DNA of 64,000 nucleotides from Selaginella moellendorffii (taxonomy: Eukaryota; Streptophyta; Lycopodiopsida; Selaginellales; Selaginellaceae), in NCBI RefSeq assembly GCF_000143415.4, contig NW_003314276.1, forward strand, positions 1,406,466 to 1,470,465, read 5' to 3'. The notes below the pieces were generated by a model that searched no databases, was not told where the DNA came from, and was given only the letters and a program-made list of their open reading frames with translations. The position numbers were made by a program, and so were the translations under genes. Positions 1 to 12,419 of this stretch are shown one piece after another (positions within the stretch are counted from its first letter, which is position 1; every line of letters begins with the position of its first letter).

Positions 1-937
1 ACTGGCAAAGGAGCACCTGCCTCCAGAGCCAGTTTAGCCAGGAAAAGCTAGTATGACCAAGGAAGGCTATATCTATGTTGTAAGTGATGATATAACCATT
101 GAGAAGTTCAAGGCTAAAGTGAATATAGATGGATAAGTGGGGTAATTTGGTGAAGTGTTCAAGAGCCGACTCTAGCACCCCTAGAAGATTGAATGGTTAA
201 TGCTCTCAATCCAAATTGGGGTGGCATTACCTATGTGGATACCAAGCGTGGTTCATTGAAACCTTGCTCTAGCCACATAGCTAGGGCATATAAGGGTGGA
301 AGGTGGGAAGAGTACCCATGAGACTTATATAGGGCCACAGTGTTTTGAAATGTCATCTCAAAGTACCAGACTGTGAAAAGGAAGAGGAGCAATCCTTTAG
401 TGTAATAACCAAAGATATGATCTCATGGTGAGGAATTCCTAAAGGTCAATGGGACTTAGTGATCAGGCCTTTGGGCTTTGACCCTGTGGCAGTATTGGTG
501 AGCGCAACTGTGGATAAAGAGGGACTTGTTGGGGATTGAAGCAGGGACATTAGAGAAAGTTGTTCCCCATGTCTCCAAGCATTCTAAGGGTGCTAAGGTG
601 TGGTCAAGGGATGACCATTCATGGATGGATGGCTCAATTTTTAAGAGACAAGACTATGATGTAAGTGGTCTTAGACCATTGATGTGATAAAGGTAAATGG
701 GCATGGCCTTAGCATAACGGGCTAATATGTTAATGGTACCTTTGGGTGTTGGTCATGGGATTGAACACATAGAGCACTTGGACCAAGTGTAAAGGCTAAG
801 TGCTATAGTTGCCATTCACAGGGCTAGCATGTCCCCAAGTCAGGAATAAAACTTATGGAGTTCGTGAGTAAGACTTTTCCAAGTGGTCAAATGTGTGGTT
901 AAGTGGCTAAAGTAAAATAGAAAATTTATTCACTTAC
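1..937 (+). repeat. Family B LTR fragment, cut by the window edge
   Basis: This is a non-coding LTR remnant. It shares long similar blocks with 47640-48650, 49380-50346, 52985-54165 and 58670-59004, such as the stretches around 'aaggaaggctata', 'tgatatataaccattgag' and 'tagcatgtccccaagt'. It ends in CTTACA at 937, the same 3' terminus as the copies at 50346 and 54165, which are followed by primer-site-like sequence. No open frame in it looks like a gene. Confidence 0.65.
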
Positions 938-938
938 A

Positions 939-1878
939 CTATTGCAAATGTCACTTTGGATATCGAAAGATACTTGTTAGCCAATCCTTATAGACACTCT
1001 TTCTTTATTGCCATGACGGCAAGAGGTCAATACTGTTGGATCCCTTTGGTAGTCCCTCTTGTGCTAGTGGAGTTAACTGGGCATTTTGAGTGTATTTAGA
1101 CCAGACGAGCATAAGGACAGAATTCTTACATGCTATTAACTAAGCATACTTAGCCCAGTAAAGAGTTCCTGCCTCGTTATGTCTTGCACTGGTTAGTGAC
1201 AAAAACCCTCGCATATTAAAACTAGTCCCTCAATATCGTTGGATGCTACCTTACTGTGTCTGCTAAACACCCTCGCTATCATGCCTTTTGTATTAGTCTT
1301 ATTTTTATCCTAAATGCTAATTATAGAAAGTGTTTAGATTTTCTCATTTGGCATATCTACAGAATGTAGCAATTGTCCTGAACACAATGGTGCTCGTCCC
1401 GTGTCCAAATTTGCAATCTAGGGACATTCCATATTTAGTAAGTTTCAAGCTTATTCCAAAGACTAATCCTGGTACTAAGGGAGGTTTGGGGTGAAAGCCC
1501 AAAGTGTGTGTTCCTCAAGGGAAGAAAGGGGGGGGGGGGGGGTTATAAGGGGTTCTAATTGTATAATTGTATAGTAGGGATAGTGGTTGGAATGCATGTC
1601 CGACCACCTGAGATATTAGTTTAGCTCCTGCTGAGCTGTGTCACTCTTTGTTCTATGTCTGGCTTATGTCTAAGCCCAAGCTCCATGCTACTCTAGTCGG
1701 TGAGGTACTCTCCTCCTCGCGTTAGGCCACCAGTTGCCAAAATTGTGCCAGACACCGCTTGACACTATTTTGCATGCAAGTGTTAGATACGAGGAGCTGG
1801 TGCTCATGGAAATGCACCAGACCCTCATTTCATAGAGTAATGGGCTTGAAGTTTGGCTCCAAATTTAGGTGCACTACA
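939..1878 (+). repeat. 5' LTR of retrotransposon 1
   Basis: It is similar along most of its length to 7369-8158, from 'tatcgaaagatacttg' to the terminal CTACA. It contains a run of G residues near 1528 and the module 'ggtgaaagcccaaag' followed by 'tatagtagggatag' that other LTR families in the window also carry. The first few bases are diverged, so the start is approximate. Confidence 0.75.
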
Positions 1879-1880
1879 TT

Positions 1881-1892
1881 TGGTATCAAAGG
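1881..1892 (+). promoter_or_regulatory. Primer-binding site of retrotransposon 1
   Basis: TGGTATCAAAGG lies two bases after the LTR terminus. It resembles TGGTATCAGAGC, the complement of the plant initiator Met-tRNA 3' end that gypsy elements commonly use to prime reverse transcription. Confidence 0.6.
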
Positions 1893-2124
1893 AATTGTCT
1901 CAGTGATTCCTATCCAACTTTTGTCAACTTTTCTTACTCAAGTTGCATATGTAGAGACTCTTGTAGTAGATCCAAAACAACTTGTGTAGGATTAGTTGGA
2001 TTGCACAATTCAGTAAGAATATTGTATGCATGTTCAGTTACTAATAGAGGCATGCATGCAACTAGCGGGATGGTGATAAGGAATCGTGCTGATGACGCTA
2101 AAATGGCTAGACAAGCGAATTGAG

Positions 2125-3240
2125 AGGAGGAAACTCCTGCTAGAGATGCTGCAGAAGAGGTTGAGGTTGAGTCAGAAGAGGAAGAGCCAAATGCTGCGGC
2201 ACTGCAGCATATGGCTCAGGAAATTGAGATAAAAAATTTGCGAAGGGATCGCAAATTGAAGAATGAGAACAAGAAGAGGAAAGAAAGAAGCTAAGGCAGC
2301 TAAATCAGCTAAACCTAAGCAACTAAACTCCTTTTCAAGTTTTAAGGATGATGAAGTTTTACAACTGCCCTTGATTGCATGAGTTTCAAAGTTCAAGCCT
2401 TTGAAACCACCCAATTTTAAAGGCATGTGGGACTATCAGGTTTTGGAAGATTAGGTCTACAATATGGAAAACTATTTCATAATAGCAGATGTAGATGATT
2501 ATACAAAATTTGCATGCGCACAATCCTTTCTCACTGATCATGCCAAAACTTGGTGGTGCCAGGTGTGTGCTGAAAAAGGGCAGACTAGAAGTTGGACCAA
2601 GATGCAATCTCATATCTATAAAGAATACTTGCTAGATGATCTTGGTCTGAGTCTTTGCATGGAGCTACGGCAGTTAAAGCAGCAAGGGGACCTCATATAT
2701 TACATTAATGCATTTGCTTAGAAGCACATTATGATTGCAAATATGAGTGACGAAGATGCTTGAAGTTATTTCTTGGAAGGTTTAAGTTCACTATCTCGCA
2801 ATGAGATTTTGAAGTTTAAGCCAAAGATATATCTGGAGTGTAAGGAGGCAACACAGCAAGTTGCCTTTAGTCACTCGCTCATGGAACAATACTAGTAGTC
2901 ATATGCTGATACCTTGGATAAGAATAAGAATTCTAGGAATAAACAAGGTCACCGAAAACAGAGGGTGGAAGGAAGGTTCCACCCTAAAGGCTCACAAGCA
3001 ACGGTTAACAAAGGTGGTGGTGGTTGGAGACCACCAACAGCTTCTTTTAGTCCTAGGCCCTTTGTTCCTCCTCTTGGTGGGTACAAGCAACAACAACCTG
3101 AAAAATCTACTCCTAGTAGAATAGGTAGTGTGGGTCATTGCTTCTATTGTGGAGAGTCAAGATATAGGTCCCAAAATGTCCCAACAAGCATAAAACAAGA
3201 TCTCGTATTAATGCATGAGGGAAGACGGTGGTGGTGAAGC
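2125..3240 (+). pseudogene. Gag remnant of retrotransposon 1
   Basis: Fragments in several frames resemble the plant Ty3/gypsy capsid region: an acidic N-terminal part, then pieces with LADHAKTWW-like and RQLKQQGD-like motifs near 2530-2700, then a basic stretch. A degenerate zinc knuckle lies near 3140, starting CFYCGES, but its His and last Cys are replaced. Several stops break it. The structural role (capsid, RNA packaging) is known from the family; nothing functional remains here. Confidence 0.75.
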
Positions 3241-3388
3241 TAAAGGGGTTGATGAGTTGGTCAATGCAGATTATGAGGAAGAGGAGGTGAGTTACTTTCG
3301 TTGCTTTCCTCAAGTTTTTCTCACAGTCAATGCAAACATTGATCTATTGATGTATTTGGTAGGCTTTGTTTGCAGACACTGAATCCAA

Positions 3389-3790
3389 GTGATGATTGAT
3401 ATAGGAGCTATGCACAGCGTGATATCCGAAGACTTAGTTAAGTTGTTAAGATTGAATGCTAAGCAAATGTCACCCATACACTTCCAGTTTACAGAAGGTG
3501 GGCAAGTAGTTAGAAAATTTGTGAGTGATGTTCCAACAAAAATATCCAAGTGGAAAGAAAAAGTGGACTTGGTAGTGTTGAAGATACCAAATTTTCATAT
3601 GGTGTTTGGTATGGATTTCTTCAATAAATATATTAAAGGGATTTATGGTGCTGGACAAAGTTGTATCATGTTGAAGTCAGAAGAACGTCCCGATATATCC
3701 TTCCAGTTGCAAAAGCACTCCTTAAAGGATTGGGATGTTAAATTCCTAAGTGTGAGAGCCACTCAAAAAGCAGCTAAGAAAGGATGTTAG
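3389..3790 (+). pseudogene. Retroviral-type aspartic protease remnant of retrotransposon 1
   Basis: A 133-residue open stretch begins MMIDIGAMHS, the counterpart of the aspartic protease D-T/S-G-A active-site motif, with Thr replaced by Ile. It continues to VFGMDFFNKY, which matches the gypsy protease end (G-M-D-W-L). In an intact element this enzyme cuts the Gag-Pol polyprotein. The altered catalytic motif and flanking stops make it a remnant. Confidence 0.75.
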
Positions 3791-3918
3791 ACCTTTTGGG
3801 TTCAAGTGATGGAAGTTGAGGGTGTTGGTGACTCAGTTTGAATTGGTGATGGGTTGATCCTGTACCAAAGAAGATATTGGAGTTGTTGGCACAGAATTAG
3901 GATATCTTCCTGAAGGAT

Positions 3919-5253
3919 TTGCTACCAAGGCTACCTTTTAGCTATGAGGTTGAACATTCGATTGAAGTTATTCTAGGTTTTAAACCACTTACAAAAGCTC
4001 TTTATCGTTTGAACATCAAGGAGATGGCTAAACTCAAGAAGCAACTCACGGAACTTCTTGACAAAAGTCATATCCGACGAAGCAAGTCACCTTATGGAGC
4101 ATCAGTCCTTTTTGTTATGAAAAAGGATAGAACCATGAGGATGTGTATCGACTATCGGGCACTTAACAAGATTATGGTCAAAAATAGTTATCCTTTACCT
4201 TGTATTGATGACTTGTTTGACCAACTCTTAAAGACTAAGTATTTTATATGACTTGATTTACTGTTCGGGTATCATCAGATACGGGTGGCGGATCAGGATG
4301 TGGAGAAGACAGCCTTTAAGACTTGGTATTTATCTTATGAGTTCCTTATCATGCCATTTGGGTTATGCAATGCTCTAGCAATGTTCAGCACTATGATGGA
4401 TAGAATATTTAGAGATTATTTGGACATATTTGTTCTCCTATATATCGATGATGTTCTAGTCTTCTATGAAACATTGAAGGATCATTTGAAACACTTGGAG
4501 CTGGTGTTTCAAAAGTTGCGCGAACACAAACTATATGCTAAGGAAAGTAAATGCGCTTTCGGACAATTATGTGTAAACTTTCTCAGACATATAGTTGGTG
4601 GTGGTGTAATTAAGGTAAATCCAAAGAAGGTGGAAGTGGTGAAGTCCTAGGAAGTCCTAACCATTATATCAGATATTCGTTCCTTTCTCGGTTTAGTGGG
4701 ATACTATCGCAAGTTTGTCTACAATTTTGCAAAAATTGCTCTTCTATTGACTAAGTTGAGGAAGAGGAGTATACCGTTTCATTGGACACCAGTTTGTCAG
4801 TGTGCTTTTGTATTATTGAAGGAGATCTTGACTACGGCTCCTATTCTAAGGATCCCAGATCTTGATAAACCCATCGAAGTGCATTGTGATACATCTGGCT
4901 ATGCTATTAGTGCCATATTGCAACAAGATTGTGACAAAGAGGTTGGTGTTACACTAAGGTGACATGGTTGTCTTGTTGTATTCTATTCCAAGAAATTGGA
5001 TGAAACCTAACAAAGATGGCCAACACACAAAAAAGAGATGTTCACTATAGTGTCAGCACTAGAACACTGGAGATATTACTTGGGTGGACACACCAAGGTT
5101 TATATAAATAGTAACATATTGAGCTACTTTGCTATGCAGCTTAAGCTTATGCCGAAGCATGCTCGTTGGCAAGAGAAGATTGCTAGATATGATATTAAAA
5201 TCATATATAAACTTGGTAAAGATAATATTGTTCCGGATGTATTGAGTCGTTAG
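3919..5253 (+). pseudogene. Reverse transcriptase and RNase H remnant of retrotransposon 1
   Basis: Successive fragments carry classic Ty3/gypsy motifs: [12 protein letters not shown] and [10 protein letters not shown] near 4085-4170, [10 protein letters not shown] near 4346, the catalytic YIDD at 4441-4452, and an FLG..YYRKF thumb segment near 4690. An RNase H part follows (HCDTSGYAISAILQQ near 4880, ending VPDVLSR at 5253). At least four stops or frameshifts interrupt it, for example after 4251, after 4650 and after 4962. It would have copied element RNA into DNA. Confidence 0.85.
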
Positions 5254-5479
5254 GCTCAATTCTGGGCAATATCAGCAATCAATTCAAACTGGTTAGAGGA
5301 TGTTCAAACTTCATATGGAAGTGATCCATTAGCAAAGGCAATCTTACGCTATGCAGAGTTGTCGAATCAGAACCCTGGTAACAAAGCAGCGAAAGTTACT
5401 AGCCGCACCAATGCAAAGCTTCACTTCTTAGTTCGGGATGGGCTTATATTATATAAGCAAGAAAGATTGTATCTTCCCT

Positions 5480-6550
5480 CTAAGGATTTGTAGCTGTTGT
5501 TTCTACGGGAACATCATGATGTTTCGGTAGCGGGACATGGTGGAAAATGAAAGACACTAGCTTCGTTTAAAAAGAGATTTTTTGGTTTGGTATGGAAGGT
5601 GATGTAGCGAATTATATTTGTTCCTACCCTATATGCCAGCAATGTAAGAGTAGAGCTGAGAAGCAAGCTGGAAAGCTATAGTACATTCTAGCATCAACAT
5701 GGCCATTTCAAAGTGTGACATTTGATTTTGTCACTTGCTTGCCAAAGTCTAAGGGTTATAATACTCTGATGGTGGTTGTGGATCGGTTGTTGAAGATTGC
5801 ACAACTGTGGAAATAGTGAATGTGAAGCAAGCAGCAAAGCTCTTTTTCCATGAAGTAGTGTGGGTTTGTGGTCTTCCCGAAGAGATGATCTCAGATTGAG
5901 ATTTGAGATTTACAGGGAAGTTTTGGGGCACACTATTCCAGTTGTTTGATACCAAATTGAAGTTTAATATGGCTTATCATCCTCAAATTGATGGGTAGAC
6001 TGAACGTATGAATCCTCAAGTTGAGGATTATTTGCGGTACTATGTCATGGCAGGCCAACGTGATTGGGTTGAGCATTTGGATATAACAGAAATCTATTAT
6101 AACAACACATTTCACAACACTATTGATTGTTCTCCATGGGAGATGCTGCAAGGAAATGCTCGTGGAGTGCCTCAACAAATTGTTGTACTGAAACTAATAT
6201 CCGAAGTTTTGGTCTCGGCCGTTGAGACTTATATGGAGTAGCTACGCCAAGGTTTGTCTAGAGCTACTAAGGCGATAGGCAAAGCTCAAGATAGGTATCG
6301 ACATGATAAGGATTAGTATCGTCGGGATGTATTCTATCAAGTAGGAGATCATGTGTGGCTATCTTCTCGAAGCTTGAACATTAAGGGATCTTTATTTCAG
6401 AAATTGTTATCGAGATATATTGGACCCTATCAGGTGTTGAAACAAATTGGTGATATATCCTATCGGTTGGATCTTCTTGCGGAGATGTCCAATATTCATA
6501 ATGTATTTCATGCCAATCTATTGGCTCTTTACACTATGGATGTTGTGTGA
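5480..6550 (+). pseudogene. Integrase remnant of retrotransposon 1
   Basis: A degenerate His-His-Cys-Cys zinc region (about 5515-5650) is followed by the catalytic core: a TFDFVT-like first Asp near 5720, the second Asp around 5890-5900, and the HPQ...TER..PQVEDYL segment with the catalytic Glu near 6000. The C-terminal GPYQVLKQIGDISYRLDL motif lies near 6420. Stops interrupt several places. The conserved HPQ-D-G stretch runs without any intron, unlike retrotransposon 2. Confidence 0.8.
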
Positions 6551-6580
6551 TATGGGGAGATTTGTCCGCCACTAGATGTT

Positions 6581-6766
6581 GTGGATGGTGAACTAGAATA
6601 CGAAGTTAAAACTATCTTGGATTCCCGATTTCGGAGACGGGCTTGTGCGAAGGAATATCTAGTTAAGTGGAAAGGTTACCTGACTTGTGAATCAACTTGG
6701 GAACCTCTTAGGAATCTTACACATGCTCATGAGCTTGTCATGGAGTATGAGAATAGTAATAAATAA
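6581..6766 (+). pseudogene. Chromodomain of retrotransposon 1
   Basis: This 61-residue open stretch begins with YEVKTILDSR and contains EYLVKWKGY and STWEPL, the signature of a chromodomain fused to integrase in chromoviruses. In such elements it steers integration to marked chromatin. A stop near 6548 separates it from the integrase fragment, so it belongs to a dead element. The domain itself is well kept. Confidence 0.85.
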
Positions 6767-7368
6767 TAGCTTTTGTAAATTTTGTATTAAATCTTGCAAA
6801 TCAATAAAGAAATACATTTCTATAAATCAAAGTTTCATTTCTCTCGTTCATTAGTACTTGGTTCAATTTTGGCAGGCTAACTTCGGCACTTCGGTGCATG
6901 CATCCAATCCATAACCATAGGGATAACTATTATATACTAATCATAAATCTTTGCCTCTCTCTTGGTGACTCATTTTTGAAAAGGGGCATAAACAACTTAA
7001 TCTGCCAATTTATAATAGTTGTCTAAATCTACCTGATGGGGTTGATTTCTTGCTCAGAGGAAGTTGAGCTTCTAACCTTCTCCCTATGTCCCTACGGGCA
7101 GGGATGTATCATTCCTTTGTAAGCTAAGTGGTACTCAGAGCAATAAGAGTGGCTAACTCCGTTAGTCATTTCCTTGTCAACGACAGCTGGAGGGTGTCTG
7201 AGCCTTAACATCTTTGGATGTAGAGGAAGGTTGTTCCATAACTCATTTAAGTCAGTGTGTTTCCCATATAGTGTGCTTTTTGTTAGCTTTCAGAGTTGTT
7301 TCCTTGACGGTTTGCTAGACTCAGGTATGCATTGATGAGGACGATGATCTTCCCCAAAGGGGGGAGAG
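6767..7368 (+). other. 3' untranslated part of retrotransposon 1 with polypurine tract
   Basis: I see no gene here. The last bases before the 3' LTR, AAAGGGGGGAGAG at about 7356-7368, form the polypurine tract that primes plus-strand DNA synthesis in gypsy elements. Confidence 0.6.
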
Positions 7369-8158
7369 TGTCACGAATGTGACTTTGGGTATCAAAAGAT
7401 ACTTGTCAGCCAATCCTTACAAACACTCTTTCCTTACTACTATGACAGCAAGAGGTCAGTACTATTGGATCCCTTTGGTAATCCCTCTTGTGCTAGTAGA
7501 GTTAACTGGGCATTTCAAGTGTACTTAGACCGGACAAACATAAGGATAGAATTCTCACGTGCTATTAACTAAGCATACTTAGCCCAGTAAGGAGTTCCCG
7601 TCTTGTTATGTCTTGCACTAGTTAGTGACAAAAACCCTTGCATATTAAAACTAGTCCCTCAATATCGTTGGATGATAGCTTACTGTGTCTACAAGACACC
7701 CTTGCTATCATGCCCTTTGTGTTAGTCTCATTTTGGTCCTAAATATTAATTATGAAAAGTGTCTAGATTTGCTCATTTGGCATATTTACAAAATATAGTA
7801 ATTATCCTGAATACAATGGTGTTTGTCCCATGTCCAAATACACAATCCAGGGATATTTCATATTTAGTGGAATGCATGTCTGACCACCTAAGACATTAAT
7901 TTGGCTCCCGCTGGGTTATGTGCTCCTTGTTCTACATTTGGCTTGGGTCTAAGCCCAAGCTCGACACTACTCTAATCGGTGGGGTACCCTCCTCCTTACG
8001 TTAGGCCACTGGTATACCAAAATTATACTAGACACCATCTGACACCATTTTACGTGCAAGTGTTGAATATGGGGAGCTGGTGCTTGTGGGATTGTACCGG
8101 ACCCTTGTTTTGTAGCATAACAGGCTTAGAGTTCGGTTTCAAATTCAGGTGTGCTACA
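7369..8158 (+). repeat. 3' LTR of retrotransposon 1
   Basis: It starts TGTCACGAATGTGAC directly after the polypurine tract and ends GTGCTACA. It matches the 5' LTR at 939-1878 apart from the missing central block containing the G-run. Related LTRs occur at 20540-21240 and 25216-26706 and, inverted, between 21270 and 23945. Confidence 0.75.
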
Positions 8159-10377
8159 TATACTATGCCTCTACCAAGATGTGCTGACACTCCAAGTTTA
8201 GCTTTAAAACAATATATAGTTGATTCTTGAACTTTTATTACACTTATATTTAAACTTTGGGCCCAATACTTCAGTGCAGAGATAGCAATGATGTTATATT
8301 TGGTTTGTATGAGCTTCTTCCACACATGAAAGGTAGCTTGATTGATTTTGAGAAAAAAAAAATTCACAACTTATAAAGAATGTATATATTCTAGTACTAT
8401 GGTGGATATGGTTGCAAAAACTTCTCTACATAGAAAAAGGTCAAAATTTACACTTTTAGGTTGTAATATTATAAATATCTTTACTTTTACATAATTAATT
8501 TTGTATTTTATATAGCTACATCTACAATATTGATTAAATTGTTACGTGTTGTATATAGCAACACTTGGTTTGCTTAATAGGGTGTTATTCTTACATATTA
8601 ATCCAATTGATCAAATAAAGTTTATAATTATAAGCATGTTTGCAATTTATAAATACAACCATTAAAAAAGAATATACTAGAAAGGGTTAAGACAGTTTAT
8701 AATTTATAAACATGTTTATAAATTATAAATACAAGATTAATCTAAATGAATACCAACCACTAGATAGTTAAATGTCCTAGAATATCCATGCATATTTTAG
8801 GTATATGCACTACTATCCTAGTCCTTTTACAGGTTTGCTTAAGCAAACCAAAAACTTAAAATGAACTTATCCAAAATGTTAAAGTGATTATTTTTTACTA
8901 ATTACTTCATCTGTACAAAGTGATCTACAGATAAATTATCTGATTATATTTAACATTAGTTATCTTTTATATTAAGCGCAAAATTGCAATATTATATTTA
9001 ACCTTTATATTTAAAATAATTAATTAAAATTTTAGAAAACAAATAACTCCTTGCATATGGTACTTTCTTTAATATTAAATTATTTGTGTTTTATCAAACT
9101 CAATACAAAAGATATACATTATAGTGGATGTTAATGGTATGGTTGTGGCTAATGCTAATATTCTTCACTAAGTACAAAATGTTATATTTGATGTATTAGA
9201 GCAAATATGTAATGTATATCATGACTTCCAAAACAACAACAAATATTCTACATTTATTCAAATTATGGAAAAAAAAGTTTGGGGTGTTTTGAGTTTTGAT
9301 GAAGAAACTACATTGAATTGATAATATGAAAATTTATATATTTCAATGCCAAATTGGGTTTAGCATCAGCACTAATGAATTTGCAATTTATCATTGTTTC
9401 TATCTTTTACATTTTAAAGTGCACTTGTCACAATAGGTTAACAGTTTACTAAAGTTCAAATAACAACTTGGTATTATTAATAAAGTTTGATTATTTTGTG
9501 AAAATGGAACAATTTATTAAAAATACAAAAACAAATCTTCACACTATTGTGTTGTTTTGTCTTCTTAAAATCATTGTGAAAACTCACTTGATGCAACATT
9601 GCAATTGTGCTGTATTTTTTGACACTAAGGGTTTTGAATTACATTGTGCTGGAAACTGAATTGTTGAGCTTGCAAAATCTACTAGATTGCTCAAGGCCTG
9701 CACATCTACAGCTTGGCATGAAGTTTCATTCCTCAAGAATGATGGCACTTAGGTGGTGCATTAAAAAACACTCATTGACTATATGCAATGAGACTGGACC
9801 AGACTGGATGGTTCTAGTTTTCTAAGGACCTGTCTAGAGAGTATAACACCAAGCTCAACCTATGTTGTGGACATCTCGCAGTTTACATGAAAAACTATGT
9901 TTTTCAATGGCTCACTTTCATCTTTCCAGTGATTCTCTCATAATGAGGATTCTTTGTCTAAAACAAGTATGAGTTAATGTTTAAAGAAATTTATATCATT
10001 CTAGAGCGTATTGAAGGCATTCTTTCCCTGTGGCTGCCACTGTGTCTGCCACTCACCATTGAAGACATTGCACTGTTGCGGGTGGTGGTGATCATCATTG
10101 CTGTCCAGGAGGATGATTGTCTCTTCTTGGTGATCTCATCACACTTTCAACCCTATTGCAATGCTCCACCATGTTGTTGAGGCCTAGCATGTAACTCCAC
10201 CCGAAAGATCCCTACCATCTGAGTGTCACCCCAGGTGAGAGAAGCCATTGATGGACTTCGATTCCTATTGGTAAATGTAGTGTTAATGGTGGTGGTACAT
10301 TTGAGATATATCTTTTCCATCTCTTCTCAATTCAGAGTGGATCACTGATTTTGCAGGAGTAGTTTCTATTGTGTAGT
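8159..10377. other. AT-rich region without recognisable genes
   Basis: Short open frames occur (for example 9468-9825 and 9977-10180), but none shows a recognisable domain, intron pattern or codon bias. I see no RNA gene. The sequence is probably intergenic or derived from very old repeats. Confidence 0.5.
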
Positions 10378-11840
10378 GGTGTAACATATATGATCATGGA
10401 ATGAGATTTAGATATACTGTCACCATGGATCCTTGGAACCTTGGGGGTTAAATAAGGATAAAATAGCCATTAAAGGTTTTCTTATCAAGTAATTGCCCCA
10501 AATGACATAAATGACACAAAAAATGGAGCAAATGACAGAAGTTTGATTCCCATTGATTAGTGGCTATTTAAAAATATAATATACCCTTAAAAAAAGTATA
10601 TTCCTACCCCTAAATTTGAAATCGCACATATTACACAATGGAAAGATTGGTAGATTCAGTGCGAAAATAGAGGTGTTAGTTCCCCTTGGGTGGATGACTA
10701 GTTAGTCTATACAATGGAAAGATTGGTAAATTTAGTGTGAAAATGGAACATAATTGATATTGATTAGTGCGAAAATGAAGGTGCTAGTTCCCCTTGGGTG
10801 GATGATTAATTGGTCCTACACAATGGAAAGATTGGTAGATTTAGTGTGAAAATGGAAGACAATTAACATTGACACCTTTGAAATGGGCCAATATTGGTAG
10901 ATTTAGTATGAAAATGGAAGACAATTAACATTGATCAGTGCAAAAAATGGAGGTGAAAGATTGGTAGATTTAGTGTGAAAATGGAAGACAATTGACATTG
11001 ACACCTTTGAAAGGGGCCAATATTGGTAGATTTAGTATGAAAATGAAAGATAATTAAAATTGATCAATGCGAAAATGGAGGTGTTAGTTCCCCTTGGGTG
11101 GATGACTAGCTGGTCTAAACAATGGAAAAATTGGTAGATTTAGTGTGAAAATGGAAGACAATTGACATTGACACCTTTGAAAGGGGTCAATAGTCAATAG
11201 TCAATAGTTAATAGTCAATGAGGATATTGAGATTTCTAAAGCCTAGTCTATACAATGGAAAGATTGGTAAATTCAATGCGAAAATGGAGGTTCATTGACA
11301 TTGACATGGAATAGTTGGTCTGCACAATGGAAGGATTGGTAAATTTAGTGCGAAAATGGAAGTTCATTGATATTGACATGGAATAGCTAATCTACACAAT
11401 AGAAAGATTGATAAATTCAGTGCTAAAATAAAGGTTCATTGACATTAACACCTCTACCAATGCGAAAATGGAAATTCATTGACATTGACATGGAATAGAT
11501 GGTCTACACAATGGAAGGATTGGTAGATTCAGTGCGAAAATGAAAATTCATTGACATTAACACCTTTGAAAGGGTGGATGACTAATTGTTTCATATGGAA
11601 TAGCTAATCTATACAATAGAAGGATTAGTAGATTTAGTGTGAAAATAGAGGTGTTGGTTCCCTTTGACTTAGTAAGAGTTGTTAATCAATAGTCAATGAA
11701 GACATTAACATCTCTAAAGGAGGGGTGAGTGTAGCGTATGTGATCATAAAATAAAATTTGGATATACTGTCACCATAGATCTTTGGAATCTAGAGAGATA
11801 AATAGGGATAAAATAGCTACTAAGGGTTGCAATTGCCCCT
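10378..11840 (+). repeat. Irregular minisatellite flanked by direct repeats
   Basis: A motif close to AATGGAAAGATTGGTAGAT plus TTAGTGTGAAAATGGA recurs about twelve times between 10636 and 11660, spaced irregularly by about 65-130 bp. It is mixed with the blocks 'ttccccttgggtggatga' and 'acattgacacctttgaaa'. The array is bracketed by similar direct repeats of about 110 bp (10378-10490 and 11731-11840, both with 'gatatactgtcaccat'). This suggests an element with short terminal direct repeats or an expanded array. No coding potential was seen. Confidence 0.7.
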
Positions 11841-11865
11841 TTTCCAATTAAGTTAAGGGAAGAGA

Positions 11866-11975
11866 GATAAAGTTGGTGAAGCAATGCAAGCCTAAATTAA
11901 AAATTGATCCATTGAGTTAAAGGAAGAAAGATAAAGTTGGTGAAGCAATGCAAGCCCAAACTAGAAATTGATCCA
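11866..11975 (+). repeat. Tandem duplication
   Basis: Two adjacent copies share 'agataaagttggtgaag', 'caatgcaagcc' and 'aattgatccattg' and are only slightly diverged. Function is unknown. Confidence 0.7.
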
Positions 11976-12419
11976 TTGTGGCAGTCCTATCTATTCCACA
12001 ATGCTGATTGATGGCTATACTTTAAACTATGTTGTTTTAATCCAATAGCTAGAAAAATATATGTATATATATCAAAATAGTATTATAAATAATTTAAAAC
12101 TCTAGTTTGAATTTGATGTACTTGCTATGTCATCCAATATCATTGACAAGTGAGTAACCACACACTAACCACCACCAACCAATGAGTAACAGTGTAACAC
12201 TCCAAGTTCCAAGTAGTTTCCTAGGGATAAATTCTTACTTGTATAACACTCCATCTGCTTGGCCATTATCTATTCATTGATGACCAAGTGATGAAACATT
12301 AGAGTAACAGTTGAGAAATGAGCTAAGCTGTGAGAGAGTCACAGTCTTCTTTGGATGCAATCCTTCACCAGATAGATGGAAGTATTCTACGAGTTTTTCT
12401 TTAGTGCTAAGTCCAGCAA

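Larger units (their letters stand above)
939..8158 (+). mobile_element. Decayed Ty3/gypsy chromovirus (retrotransposon 1)
   Basis: The order is 5' LTR, primer site, gag, protease, reverse transcriptase, RNase H, integrase, chromodomain, polypurine tract, 3' LTR, which is the standard chromovirus layout. All coding parts lie on the plus strand but are broken by many stops and frameshifts, so the element is dead. The 3' LTR lacks a block of about 150 bp that the 5' LTR has (about 1440-1590), which explains most of the length difference. No clear target duplication was found; the left edge abuts a family B LTR. The pol region has no introns at the two positions where retrotransposon 2 has them. 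Confidence 0.85.

Noticed and set aside
9468-10180. Small plus-strand frames as genes
   Set aside because: They are short, lack domains and lie in AT-rich sequence where such frames are expected by chance.
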